Source of the DNA: Roseibium limicola
GTDB lineage: Bacteria; Pseudomonadota; Alphaproteobacteria; Rhizobiales; Stappiaceae
Direction: 5' to 3'
Length of the DNA stretch: 64,000 bases
NCBI RefSeq assembly: GCF_017313085.1
Contig: NZ_JAFLNF010000006.1
Span: 62,001 to 126,000, forward strand
In this document: piece after piece, positions 1 to 8,453 of the stretch
Numbering within the stretch: the stretch's first letter is position 1
Layout of the letters: each line of letters opens with the position of its first letter
The notes under the pieces: model-generated
Seen by the model: only the letters and a program-made list of their open reading frames with translations
Databases searched by the model: none
What the model was told of the DNA's origin: nothing
Program-made: the position numbers and the translations under genes

Positions 1-439
1 GAGCTGGGGCGAGCGCTTCGGCATGACCGACTTCGTCAATCCGACAGAAATCGACGGTGATATCGTCCAGCACCTCGTTGGCCTGACCGATGGCGGCGCG
101 GACTACACTTTCGATTGTACAGGCAACACCACAGTCATGCGCCAGGCGCTTGAAGCCTGTCACCGCGGGTGGGGTGTCTCCACGGTTATCGGTGTTGCGG
201 AAGCCGGCAAGGAAATTGCTACCCGTCCGTTCCAGTTGGTGACCGGCCGAGTCTGGCAGGGCTCTGCCTTCGGTGGGGCACGTGGCCGCACGGATGTGCC
301 GAAGATCGTTGATTGGTACATGGACGGCAAGATCGAGATTGATCCGATGATCACGCATGTTTTGTCTCTGGAAGAGATCAACAAGGGCTTTGATCTGATG
401 CACGAAGGCAAGTCGATCCGCTCTGTGGTGGTCTTCTGA
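1..439 (+). CDS. frmA: S-(hydroxymethyl)glutathione dehydrogenase (class III alcohol dehydrogenase), 3' part
   Basis: The reading frame is open from base 2, so only the C-terminal 145 or so residues are present. This zinc enzyme oxidises S-hydroxymethylglutathione, the spontaneous formaldehyde-glutathione adduct, to S-formylglutathione with NAD+ in the cytoplasm. The tail matches the class III family closely from memory: FQLVTGRVWQGSAFGG, GGARGRTDVPKIVDWYMDGK and the end HEGKSIRSVVVF. The catalytic zinc ligands and most of the Rossmann fold lie outside the window. The stop overlaps the start of fghA (TGATG), so the two are translationally coupled and form the standard formaldehyde detoxification pair. 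Confidence 0.95.
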   Translation, partial: SWGERFGMTDFVNPTEIDGDIVQHLVGLTDGGADYTFDCTGNTTVMRQALEACHRGWGVSTVIGVAEAGKEIATRPFQLVTGRVWQGSAFGGARGRTDVPKIVDWYMDGKIEIDPMITHVLSLEEINKGFDLMHEGKSIRSVVVF

Positions 440-1278
440 TGAAGACTGTTTCGGAAGTCCGAAGCCACGGCGGAACTCAGGGCGTTTACACTCATCGCTC
501 TGCCGAAACGGGAACGGAGATGACGTTCTCGGTTTTTGTTCCCGATCACGGTGATGGCGAGAAGCTGCCTGTCGTCTGGTATCTTTCAGGCCTGACGTGC
601 ACCCATGCCAATGTCACTGAAAAGGGCGAGTTTCGCGAAGCCTGCGCAGACTTCGGTCTGATCTTTGTCGCGCCGGACACCAGTCCGCGCGGTGAAGGGG
701 TGCCTGACGATGCCGAAGGCGCTTATGACTTTGGTCTTGGCGCCGGCTTCTACGTGGATGCCACTCAGGCGCCTTTCGACAAGAATTACCGCATGCGGTC
801 CTACTTGGAAGAAGAACTGCCCGCATTGATCGGTGATCACTTTCCGGCCGACATCAGCCGCCAGTCGATCATGGGACACTCCATGGGTGGTCATGGCGCG
901 TTGACCATGGGCCTGCGCAATCCCGAGCGGTTCAAGGCCATCTCCGCCTTTTCGCCGATCGTTTCGCCGTTGAATTGTCCCTGGGGTCACAAGGCGTTGG
1001 GCAGTTACATCGGCAACGATCAGTCAGCCTGGCGCGAATATGACGCCTGCGCTCTGATTGAGGACGGTGCACGGGTGCCTGATATCCTGGTGGATCAGGG
1101 AACTGCGGATAATTTTCTGGAAGGTCAGTTGAAGCCGGAGCTGTTGCAGGCTGCTTGTGCAAAGGTTGGCCAGTCTCTGACCCTTCGGATGCAGGAAGGC
1201 TACGACCACAGCTATTACTTCATCTCCTCCTTCATGCCGGACCAGCTGGCCTGGCATGCCGAGCGATTGGCTCAGTAG
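439..1278 (+). CDS. fghA: S-formylglutathione hydrolase
   Basis: A 279-residue esterase-D type serine hydrolase, the usual length for the family. It hydrolyses S-formylglutathione to formate and glutathione, the second step of glutathione-dependent formaldehyde oxidation. The nucleophile elbow GHSMGG lies at residues 146-151 with Ser148 as nucleophile. WYLSGLTCTHANV near residue 47 is the family's oxyanion-side signature, and GYDHSYYF near residue 255 carries the likely catalytic His. The ATG overlaps the frmA stop by one base, which fixes the start. No signal peptide is present, so the protein should be cytoplasmic. Confidence 0.96.
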   Translation: MKTVSEVRSHGGTQGVYTHRSAETGTEMTFSVFVPDHGDGEKLPVVWYLSGLTCTHANVTEKGEFREACADFGLIFVAPDTSPRGEGVPDDAEGAYDFGLGAGFYVDATQAPFDKNYRMRSYLEEELPALIGDHFPADISRQSIMGHSMGGHGALTMGLRNPERFKAISAFSPIVSPLNCPWGHKALGSYIGNDQSAWREYDACALIEDGARVPDILVDQGTADNFLEGQLKPELLQAACAKVGQSLTLRMQEGYDHSYYFISSFMPDQLAWHAERLAQ

Positions 1279-1290
1279 CGAAATTGCTTC

Positions 1291-1320
1291 GCCGATCCCC
1301 CGTTGCGTTCGGGGGTCGGC
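1291..1320 (+). terminator. Hairpin after fghA, possible terminator
   Basis: GCCGATCCCCCG and CGGGGGTCGGC form an 11-bp stem with one bulged T, starting 13 bases after the fghA stop. No T-run follows, so an intrinsic terminator is uncertain; it may only protect the 3' end. Confidence 0.4.
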
Positions 1321-1410
1321 ACTCACTGCGGTGGTTGTGCACGCCGAATATGCAGCACCTGCGTAGTATGACGGCTACCCCACAAGGGGCCCCGACGGTA
1401 AAAAGGGCGG

Positions 1411-4122
1411 ATGCTCATGAACCAGACGCCGACAATGCCCGCTCCGCCGCCCGGACGCCGCACTTCGATGCGGGTGCGGATCATTCTGCTTGTCAGCATC
1501 AGCGTGCTTCTCAGCACGTTGGTGGTGGGAGGCGTTGCCTATTATCGCATTTCGTCGGTCGTACGAACCCAGGGTGAAGCCGTTCTGGAGAGTGAGACAC
1601 GGCTCGTATCGGTTCGTTTCCAGCGCGCTTTCTATTCCATAGAAAAGGACCTCCGGACCCTTGCCGGAACCCCGCCGATTGATGGTATTGGCCGGGCCAT
1701 GGCAGCGGGCGGCCTCGATCCATTGGACCGGTCCACGACGGAAGACTGGCGCGAACGCCTGGAAAAGATTTTCGCCGCTCTGATGATGAGCGAGAGAAGC
1801 TATTTCCAGATCCGGCTGATCAGCATTGAGAACTCCGGCCGGGAGCTTGTGCGGGTTGAAAGCCGGAATGGGGAAATCAGTTCGGTTAAGCCGAGCGATC
1901 TTCAGGACAAGTCGACCGAGGATTATTTCATCGATGCGATGGATGCCGCCCCAGGAGAAGTGTTCTTTTCCGAGCTGACGTTCAATCGGGAGCTTGGGCG
2001 CCGAGACCCTAATGAAATTCCGACGTTGAGAGCTATTCTTCCGTTCGCCGGAATGAATGGAAAACCATCGCGCTTCCTGATCATCAACATCGACTACGAA
2101 AAGATGTTGAACACCAATTTTGAGGTCGTGGCACCGCAGTACAAGACCATCGTGACCACGCAAAATGGCGATTACATTATTCACGACCCCTCTAACGAGA
2201 ACATGAAAACCAGCCCGTTGGAGATGCATGAGGAATACACTGTTGAGCCACCTGCAATTATTGGTCTGGTGGGAAGTGAAAAGCGGCCTGAAGGGTTCTT
2301 TGAGTTTGCCGATGACGTCGACTATCTAATTCATGTGAGCGGCAGGCCGGGCATCGTCCTTCCGCGCCTCGGCATCATTCTGCAGCTGCCGAAATCAACG
2401 TTCACGGAGCCCTCGCGCACGATGCGACGCGATGTGTTGCTCGCCGGCGGCCTGCTCACGTTCATCTGCATTCTGTTGGCGGCTCTGGTGGCCCGTAGTC
2501 TTATGGCGCCGCTGAAGCACTTGATGGATACCATCCGAACCACGTCTCCGTCGCAACTTCTGCGCAATCTGCCGGTTACCCGACAGGATGAAGTCGGGGA
2601 TCTGGCCCGAGCGCTTGATAACCGCACCCGGCAGTTGATGGAAAGCGAAACTCGTGCCGAGCTGATCCTGGCCAATATGCTGGAAGGCACGATCCTTTTC
2701 GATTCCATGGGTGTTATCGAGCAGTTCAATCAATCGGCAACGAAGATCCTTGGCTACAGTGCTGAAGAGATTGTCGGGACGAATGTGAGCGCGCTACTGG
2801 ATGACCGGCTACAGGGCCAATATAATGGTTTTTTGTATGACCCTGATCAAAACAGCATGGTCGGCCGCTCCCGGGAAATGGACCTCCTGATGAAGAACGG
2901 CGAGCATTTGCCGGTTGAGATTTCGGTGAATGCGGTGCAGGTGATGGACCGGATAAAATATTCCTGCGTGTTCCGGGATATCCGGGAGCGGCGCGAGGTC
3001 GAAAGACTGAAAGCAGAGTTTGTTTCAACAGTGTCTCACGAGCTGAGGACGCCATTGACCTCCATTCGTGGCTCGCTTGACCTGGTCACGGGTTTGTTGC
3101 CGGCAGGCTTTCCGGCAAACCTGGAGCATATGCTGCAGCTCGCCAGCAAGAACACCGAGCGTTTGATCCTTTTGGTGAATGACATCCTCGATTTCGAGAA
3201 GCTGCAAGTCAAGAAGACAGTCTTCAAACCGGTGCTCTGCAGCGTCGGGGATCTGTTGCAGCCGGCAATTGATCTGCACGAGAGTCTGGCCCTCGAGCGC
3301 TCGGTCACATTGCTTTTGGGGGGCGAGAATCTCGACTGTCGCATCGAAGTTGACCCGGACCGGTTTCAGCAGATCGCCGCAAACTATCTTTCAAACGCGA
3401 TCAAGTTTTCTAATTCGGGTGGACGGGTCACTGTTTCTGCCAAACGTCATGGAAGCAATCTGAGGGTGGTTGTCACCGACGAGGGAACCGGCGTCCCGGA
3501 GAGCTTCAAGCGATTTGTCTTCACGCCCTTCACCCAGGCGGATGCCACCATCAGCCGTCAGCGCGGCGGCACCGGCCTTGGCCTCGCCATCGTCAAGCGG
3601 CTGGCGGAGGGTATGGGGGGAAGTGTCGGCTTTAGCAGTGTGTCCGGCAAGGGCAGCCATTTCTGGGTTGAGTTTCCGCAAGCGCAGCGACCGCATAAGC
3701 CTGGTGCCTTGGACAGTGAGGGGCTGGGGGACCGCTTGCGCGGCTTGCATCTGGAGGACGACAACGATTTTGCCAGCGTCCTCTCCGCTTTGCTCCAGGA
3801 CTCGGTTGCATTGCGCAATGTCGAGAGCCTGGCCGAAGCGCGGCAATTGCTGATAGAGGAGGACTTCGATGTCTTCATTGTCGACATCGGTCTGACCGAC
3901 GGTAATGGGTTGGAGATCCTGTCGGAAATACCGGACCGTGGCGATAAGCCGGTCATTGTCGTGACGGCGATTGATCAGCCCATTGAAGATGATCGGGTCG
4001 ACATCATCATCGTCAAGTCGAAGTACTCTCAGGAAGCTCTGGTTCGAAACATCAATGCGCAGGTCTCCCAATACCGCGAGCGTCTTGCGAAAGGCAAAGA
4101 AATCGACGCCGTACCGGACTAA
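1411..4122 (+). CDS. Membrane-bound hybrid sensor histidine kinase with PAS and C-terminal receiver domain
   Basis: A 903-residue kinase of unknown signal. In order: TM1 (about 22-44), a periplasmic PDC/Cache-like sensor region (about 45-338), TM2 (about 340-361), HAMP, PAS (about 416-530), HisKA with the phospho-acceptor in SHELRTPL (His543), HATPase_c with GTGLGLAIVK, and a receiver domain whose phospho-acceptor is Asp825 in VFIVDIGLTDG. The acidic pair EDDND opens the receiver. AAAAGGG precedes the ATG at 1411; an ATG two codons later is the alternative start. A stand-alone receiver gene lies convergently 12 bases downstream and may be a phosphotransfer partner. The ligand cannot be read from sequence. 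Confidence 0.9.
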   Translation: MLMNQTPTMPAPPPGRRTSMRVRIILLVSISVLLSTLVVGGVAYYRISSVVRTQGEAVLESETRLVSVRFQRAFYSIEKDLRTLAGTPPIDGIGRAMAAGGLDPLDRSTTEDWRERLEKIFAALMMSERSYFQIRLISIENSGRELVRVESRNGEISSVKPSDLQDKSTEDYFIDAMDAAPGEVFFSELTFNRELGRRDPNEIPTLRAILPFAGMNGKPSRFLIINIDYEKMLNTNFEVVAPQYKTIVTTQNGDYIIHDPSNENMKTSPLEMHEEYTVEPPAIIGLVGSEKRPEGFFEFADDVDYLIHVSGRPGIVLPRLGIILQLPKSTFTEPSRTMRRDVLLAGGLLTFICILLAALVARSLMAPLKHLMDTIRTTSPSQLLRNLPVTRQDEVGDLARALDNRTRQLMESETRAELILANMLEGTILFDSMGVIEQFNQSATKILGYSAEEIVGTNVSALLDDRLQGQYNGFLYDPDQNSMVGRSREMDLLMKNGEHLPVEISVNAVQVMDRIKYSCVFRDIRERREVERLKAEFVSTVSHELRTPLTSIRGSLDLVTGLLPAGFPANLEHMLQLASKNTERLILLVNDILDFEKLQVKKTVFKPVLCSVGDLLQPAIDLHESLALERSVTLLLGGENLDCRIEVDPDRFQQIAANYLSNAIKFSNSGGRVTVSAKRHGSNLRVVVTDEGTGVPESFKRFVFTPFTQADATISRQRGGTGLGLAIVKRLAEGMGGSVGFSSVSGKGSHFWVEFPQAQRPHKPGALDSEGLGDRLRGLHLEDDNDFASVLSALLQDSVALRNVESLAEARQLLIEEDFDVFIVDIGLTDGNGLEILSEIPDRGDKPVIVVTAIDQPIEDDRVDIIIVKSKYSQEALVRNINAQVSQYRERLAKGKEIDAVPD

Positions 4123-4134
4123 ACGAACACTGGC

Positions 4135-4512
4135 TCAGCGTTCGCTGTCCATCAGCTTCTTGACGTCTGATGCCAACGTCATGGCCTGGAATGGCTTGGC
4201 CAGAACTCCGAGTACGTCGTGGAAATTCAGATCTGCAAGTTCGGTATCCAGGGCTTTGGCAGTGATGAAAATCACCGGAACGGAGGTTGTCTCCGGCATG
4301 CCCTTCAGACGCGAACAAGTGGTTAGCCCATCCATTCCAGGCATCATAACGTCCAACAGAATCACGTCAGGTCGCCATTCCTTTGCGACGGTCAGCGCTT
4401 CTGCGCCTGAGCAGACATAGCGCGTTTCGAAGTCGCCGTTCATCTCGAGGCACATTTTCGCGATTTCGCAGATGTCTTGTTCGTCATCGACGTATAAGGC
4501 TTTCGGCGGCAT
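4135..4512 (-). CDS. Stand-alone response regulator receiver protein
   Basis: A 125-residue single-domain receiver with no output domain. The acidic pocket is DDE at residues 9-11, the phospho-acceptor is Asp54 in ILLDVMMPGMDG, the conserved Thr/Ser and Lys positions appear as FITAKA and AKPF. Such proteins act by protein-protein contact or as phosphate shuttles. It is convergent with the hybrid kinase gene (12 bases between stops), which makes that kinase a natural partner, by inference. Its start directly abuts the stop of a small upstream reading frame on the same strand (4513-4731), suggesting co-translation. Confidence 0.9.
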   Translation of the reverse strand: MPPKALYVDDEQDICEIAKMCLEMNGDFETRYVCSGAEALTVAKEWRPDVILLDVMMPGMDGLTTCSRLKGMPETTSVPVIFITAKALDTELADLNFHDVLGVLAKPFQAMTLASDVKKLMDSER

Positions 4513-4731
4513 TCAATCTTCCTTAAAGCACGACAGGTCGTCTTTGGCGGAGGCTAGAGACAACTGATCAAGACGCAGTTTATCAGTTTCTGCAGCAGCA
4601 CGAAAACGAAGTGTTTCACGTTCATCTGTATCAGCAGGAAGCACTTGAGACAAAACGGTGATCGGATTTTTTATCCAGTCAGAAGCGTGCTGACTAAAAA
4701 AACGCCTTGACCATTCCATTGGCAGTTTCAT
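4513..4731 (-). CDS. Small hypothetical protein immediately upstream of the receiver gene
   Basis: A 72-residue reading frame that I do not recognise. Its stop is directly followed by the ATG of the receiver gene, so if translated it would be coupled to it. The chosen ATG (MKLPMEWSRRFF) lies 9 bases past a RutR-like palindrome and follows AAGAAAG, a weak ribosome-binding site. The frame remains open to 4836 (107 codons), but that extension would run through the palindrome. The product is soluble and charged, with an acidic C-terminus (DDLSCFKED). It may instead be untranslated leader of the receiver mRNA. Confidence 0.35.
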   Translation of the reverse strand: MKLPMEWSRRFFSQHASDWIKNPITVLSQVLPADTDERETLRFRAAAETDKLRLDQLSLASAKDDLSCFKED

Positions 4732-4739
4732 ACGCTTTC

Positions 4740-4755
4740 TTGACCAAATGGTCAG
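4740..4755. promoter_or_regulatory. RutR-like operator
   Basis: TTGACCAAATGGTCAG is a palindrome of two TGACCA half-sites two bases apart. It matches the TTGACCAnnTGGTCAA consensus known for the TetR-family pyrimidine regulator RutR at 15 of 16 positions. An extra half-site TTGACCAT lies at 4707-4714, and an 11-base palindrome TTGGTCACCAA at 4865-4875. The site sits 168 bases before the binding-protein start and just upstream of the small minus-strand reading frame. RutR binding is inferred from the motif and from preTA downstream. Confidence 0.65.
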
Positions 4756-4922
4756 GCGTTTAGAAACGTGCAAAGAGGGACCAGAATCCCCCGTCCGGCG
4801 CCGACCCCTGATGCGAAGTCCTTCGACCTGCCACATGCTTTGCGGGTCAGGCTATCGACGTCAATTGGTCACCAATCCAGAGGCCCGCCGTTTCGCGCGG
4901 AGCCGACCGAAGGAGTAGGGGA

Positions 4923-5915
4923 ATGGTACTTAATACAGTAAAGGCTCTCGCCGTATCGGGCATGCTTGTCGCCGGCTTTGCCAGCGCCTCGGCCCAGGCG
5001 GCAGACGAGCTGACGCTTCAGCTGAAATGGGTAACGCAAGGCCAGTTCGCCGGATATTATGTTGCCAAGGACAAAGGCTTCTACGATGAGGAAGACCTTG
5101 ATGTGACGATCAAGCCAGGTGGCCCGGACATTGCTCCGCCGCAGGTCATCGTTGGCGGTGGTGCCGATATCATCATCGACTGGATGCCGTCGGCGCTGGC
5201 ATCTCGAGAGAAGGGCGTTCCACTCGTCAACATTGCCCAACCGTTCAAGAAATCCGGGATGATGCTGACCTGCCGCAAGGAAACCGGTATCACCTCGCCG
5301 GACGACTTCAACGGAAAGACCCTCGGCGTCTGGTTCTTCGGAAATGAATATCCGTTCCTGTCGTGGATGAGCCATCTCGGCATCTCCACTGACGGCGGTG
5401 ACGGTGTGACTGTGTTGAAGCAGGGCTTCAACGTCGATCCGCTTCTGCAAAAGCAGGCGGACTGCATCTCGACCATGACCTACAACGAGTATTGGCAGGT
5501 CATCGATGCAGGCATTTCGGAAGACGATCTGGTTGTCTTCAAATATGAAGACCAGGGCGTCGCGACGCTGGAAGATGGTCTCTATGTGCTGGAAGACAGC
5601 CTTAGTGATGCAGCGATGGTCGATAAATACGCTCGCTTCGTGCGCGCTTCCATGAAGGGCTGGTCCTATGCAGCTGAAAACCCGGAAGAAGCTGCCGATA
5701 TCGTTCTTGAGAACGATGCGACAGGCGCTCAGACCGAAGAGCACCAAATCCGTATGGTGAAAGAAATCGCCAAGCTGGTGGACGGCTCCGATGGAACTCT
5801 GGACATGGACGCCTATCAGCGCACAGTCGACACGCTTCTGGCTGGTGGATCTGATCCGGTGATCACGAAAGAACCGTCTGGGGCGACCACCACAGTCGTG
5901 ACTGACGGTATGTAA
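4923..5915 (+). CDS. ABC transporter substrate-binding protein, NMT1/THI5-like (possible pyrimidine-related ligand)
   Basis: A 330-residue periplasmic binding protein. The N-terminus has a signal peptide with likely cleavage after ASAQA (about residue 27), and the mature protein starts with the NMT1/THI5 hallmark LTLQLKWVTQGQFAGYYVAKDKG. This fold binds pyrimidine precursors, taurine-like compounds or related small molecules; GGGADIIIDWMPSALASREKG is the usual second-strand region. No permease or ATPase gene is in the window, so its transporter must be encoded elsewhere. The RutR-like site upstream and preTA 2.5 kb away suggest a pyrimidine or its breakdown product as ligand, by inference. 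GGAG-like bases (AAGGAGTAGGGG) precede the ATG. A strong terminator follows. Confidence 0.88.
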   Translation: MVLNTVKALAVSGMLVAGFASASAQAADELTLQLKWVTQGQFAGYYVAKDKGFYDEEDLDVTIKPGGPDIAPPQVIVGGGADIIIDWMPSALASREKGVPLVNIAQPFKKSGMMLTCRKETGITSPDDFNGKTLGVWFFGNEYPFLSWMSHLGISTDGGDGVTVLKQGFNVDPLLQKQADCISTMTYNEYWQVIDAGISEDDLVVFKYEDQGVATLEDGLYVLEDSLSDAAMVDKYARFVRASMKGWSYAAENPEEAADIVLENDATGAQTEEHQIRMVKEIAKLVDGSDGTLDMDAYQRTVDTLLAGGSDPVITKEPSGATTTVVTDGM

Positions 5916-5981
5916 GTATTCTTACGTGCGCGAAATTCATAGCTCGCGAGAACCGACTTAACTATTTGATTAAAATCACTT

Positions 5982-6012
5982 AAAAGGCGTCGCTTGCGGC
6001 GCCTTTTATTTT
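5982..6012 (+). terminator. Intrinsic terminator of the binding-protein gene
   Basis: AAAAGGCG (5982-5989) pairs with CGCCTTTT (6000-6007), followed by ATTTTTT. The inner bases TCGC/GCGG can extend the stem. It lies 67 bases past the stop. Confidence 0.9.
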
Positions 6013-6063
6013 TTGGTGAGGTGCTTTTGCCCAATGTCCCTTTCCTCATGCTGCAAGCTGGGG

Positions 6064-6098
6064 AATCTTAAGATTTCCTGTTCAACAATGCGAACAGG
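6064..6098. repeat. Two adjacent inverted repeats upstream of the GGDEF-EAL gene
   Basis: AATCTTAAGATT (6064-6075) is a perfect 12-base palindrome. It is followed at once by CCTGTTC (6077-6083) and GAACAGG (6092-6098), a 7-bp perfect inverted repeat with an 8-base spacer. Both lie 75-110 bases before the start of the downstream gene, where operators or a leader hairpin would be expected. No regulator is recognised. Confidence 0.45.
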
Positions 6099-6173
6099 CT
6101 GTGTCCTCGATGACGACGGGAGTGTTGTTGTTGCGGAGACAAAAACAGCATCGTGCATACTGGAGCTTGCCTT

Positions 6174-8387
6174 ATGGCAGCGAGGAAAAAAATCCATAGT
6201 CCCATCACATCAGCCGCGCTCGTGGCTGCTATGGTCGTGCTTGTCGCTGGCTCCTTCATCCTTGTCATGTCGGCTATTTTCGAGTTTGAGCGCGGTGCCG
6301 AGCAGCGCGATGCCAGGTCGGTCGATCGGGTCTTTGATACCTATCAGGGGATCATTCTCTCCGAGATCGAACGCTACTCAGCATCCAACACTGCCTATCA
6401 GAAGATTGAAGCCGCTTTCGATGAGGACTGGGTCGCTCAGCGGTTCGGCGACGATATGGCCGGCGACTACACGCATGATGCGATTCTGCTTCTGGACAAG
6501 GCCAATCGAACTTCCTTCATCACCAGCAATGGCAAGCTCTCGGCCGAGGTCTTGCTGGGTGAACTGATGAACGATGACGTTATTCAGCTGATCGAGAAAG
6601 TGCGGTCCAGGTTTCTGGCTGGGCTGCTGGCAACTGACGAGAGCAACCTCGCCTTCACGGGTCAGCTGAGCGACTTGTCCGGCGTTGTGATGGCACAGCT
6701 TGGCGACACGGTGGGGATGGTGGCAGTCAATGCGATTGTTCCAGATCCCGGCGGGATCCCGATGGAGAACAAGCCACCGCACGTCCTGGTGGTCGTTCAC
6801 ATTCTGGACGAGCTGCATCTGGCAATGATGGGGCGCTCTCTGGCGATGGACGAACTGAAGGTCGTGCCGGCCATTCCGGATGGTTATGTCGGGACGCCGA
6901 TCAAAGATGGTCGCGAGGAGACGTTGGCGTATTTCGCTTGGGAACCGATCGACCGTGCATCTAAGGCCATCTTGGCCAATCTGCCGTTGCTTCTGGCGTC
7001 ACTGTCTCTGATCGCGGGAGCCATCCTTTATGTGCTTTATCAAAATCTGCGCGCGGCACAGGATCTGAAATTGCGTGAACAGCAGGCGGTTTATGCCGCC
7101 AATCACGACATGCTGACGGGCTTTTGCCGTCGGGCGCAATTTGCCAGTCTCGCGGACAAGCAGTTGGCCGAGTCCGGGCGGGTGCAGACGCCAGTGACGC
7201 TTGCCTACATTGATCTGGACCTCCTCAAGGAGATGAATGACCAATACGGGCATGTGGTAGGCGACAAAGTGCTGGAATGCATGGCCCGAAAGTTGAAAAC
7301 CTTCTTGCGCCCGAACGACGTTGTCGGCCGGATCGGCGGGGATGAGTTTCTGGTGCTTCTGGAGCACCGTGGAGATGACCAGACGACCCAGGCAGAAATT
7401 GCCCAGATTTCCGCAGAGCTGAACAAGCCTATCGAGCTGGAAGGTATGCGTCTGGAGGTTGGCTGCAGCCTTGGTGTCTCGGTGAGTGACCCGGTGAATG
7501 GAACCAGCTGTTATGATCTGGCAACTTTGACCCGGCGCGCCGATCTGGCTCTGCAGCGTTGCAAGTCGGAGGGGCGACGGCAATATCGCTTCTACGATCC
7601 GGTCATGGATCAGGTTCTGGAAGAGCGGCGCTATATCCGTGATGGGTTGAAGCGCGCTCTGTCTAACAATGAATTTGAGCTGTTTTATCAGCCGATCGTT
7701 GCGGCAAGTGATTGCCGAATGGTCTTCATGGAAGCGCTGATCCGCTGGCGTCATCCTGAGCGGGGGCTTATTCCGCCGGGCATGTTCCTCTCTGTTGCCG
7801 AGCAGGAAGGCATGATGAACGAAATTGGAGATTGGGTGCTGGAGCGCGCAATCTCGGAAATGTCGCGGCGGCCGGGTACCGGCGTGTCGGTCAACGTCTG
7901 TGCGTGCCAGTTGGGGGATGAGAATTTCTCCCATCGGGTCGAGGAGCTTTTGACCAAGTACAACTTCGCACACGAGCGGTTGATCCTGGAGATCACGGAA
8001 TCCATGATGATGGACCGCTCCGATCAGATCCGGGATCTGTTCGTTGGGCTGGCTGAATCCGGTGTTGCCGTCGCCATTGATGATTTCGGCACGGGCTTCT
8101 CAAGCTTGAGTTCCCTGCATGAGTATCAGTTTCAGAAGTTGAAGATTGACCGCAGTTTCGTGGCGCGTATCGGTGTCGATCGAGAAGCCGATTCCATCAT
8201 CCGGACGATGATCGGCCTGGCCAAGGTGCTGGGCATGCGCGTCGTGGCCGAGGGGGTCGAGACCGACGAGCAGCGTAAATTCCTCGTCAGAGCGCAATGC
8301 GACTACCTGCAAGGCTATTACTTCGGCAAGCCTGAGCCGTTTCCCGATGAAGGGCGCCAGAAGCAGGTGCTTGCGACTTCTGCCTGA
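6174..8387 (+). CDS. Membrane-bound c-di-GMP enzyme with CHASE4-like sensor, GGDEF and EAL domains
   Basis: A 737-residue dual-domain protein. It has TM1 (about 12-36), a periplasmic CHASE4-like region, TM2 near residue 270, then a diguanylate cyclase domain with intact GGDEF (388-392) and a phosphodiesterase domain with intact EAL (520-522), DDFGTGFSSL and AEGVE motifs. Both activities are therefore possible; such proteins usually favour one. A GTG at 6153 would add seven residues, but GGAG at 6162-6165 is well spaced for the ATG at 6174, so that start is chosen. It lies between the binding-protein gene and preTA with its own terminators on both sides and is probably a separate transcription unit. 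Confidence 0.93.
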   Translation: MAARKKIHSPITSAALVAAMVVLVAGSFILVMSAIFEFERGAEQRDARSVDRVFDTYQGIILSEIERYSASNTAYQKIEAAFDEDWVAQRFGDDMAGDYTHDAILLLDKANRTSFITSNGKLSAEVLLGELMNDDVIQLIEKVRSRFLAGLLATDESNLAFTGQLSDLSGVVMAQLGDTVGMVAVNAIVPDPGGIPMENKPPHVLVVVHILDELHLAMMGRSLAMDELKVVPAIPDGYVGTPIKDGREETLAYFAWEPIDRASKAILANLPLLLASLSLIAGAILYVLYQNLRAAQDLKLREQQAVYAANHDMLTGFCRRAQFASLADKQLAESGRVQTPVTLAYIDLDLLKEMNDQYGHVVGDKVLECMARKLKTFLRPNDVVGRIGGDEFLVLLEHRGDDQTTQAEIAQISAELNKPIELEGMRLEVGCSLGVSVSDPVNGTSCYDLATLTRRADLALQRCKSEGRRQYRFYDPVMDQVLEERRYIRDGLKRALSNNEFELFYQPIVAASDCRMVFMEALIRWRHPERGLIPPGMFLSVAEQEGMMNEIGDWVLERAISEMSRRPGTGVSVNVCACQLGDENFSHRVEELLTKYNFAHERLILEITESMMMDRSDQIRDLFVGLAESGVAVAIDDFGTGFSSLSSLHEYQFQKLKIDRSFVARIGVDREADSIIRTMIGLAKVLGMRVVAEGVETDEQRKFLVRAQCDYLQGYYFGKPEPFPDEGRQKQVLATSA

Positions 8388-8398
8388 AAATGATCATA

Positions 8399-8429
8399 AA
8401 AAAGCCCCGGCCGATGACCGGGGCTTTTT
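8399..8429. terminator. Bidirectional intrinsic terminator
   Basis: AAAAAGCCCCGG (8399-8410) and CCGGGGCTTTTT (8418-8429) form a perfect 12-bp stem with a 7-base loop and A/T tails on both sides. It serves the GGDEF-EAL gene on the plus strand and preA on the minus strand. Confidence 0.93.
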
Positions 8430-8453
8430 ACTGCATGACTGGTTGCCGACCGC

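Noticed and set aside
5958-5973. TTAA-N8-TTAA downstream of the binding-protein gene
   Set aside because: Spacing is off by one and the site is in a 3' untranslated region.
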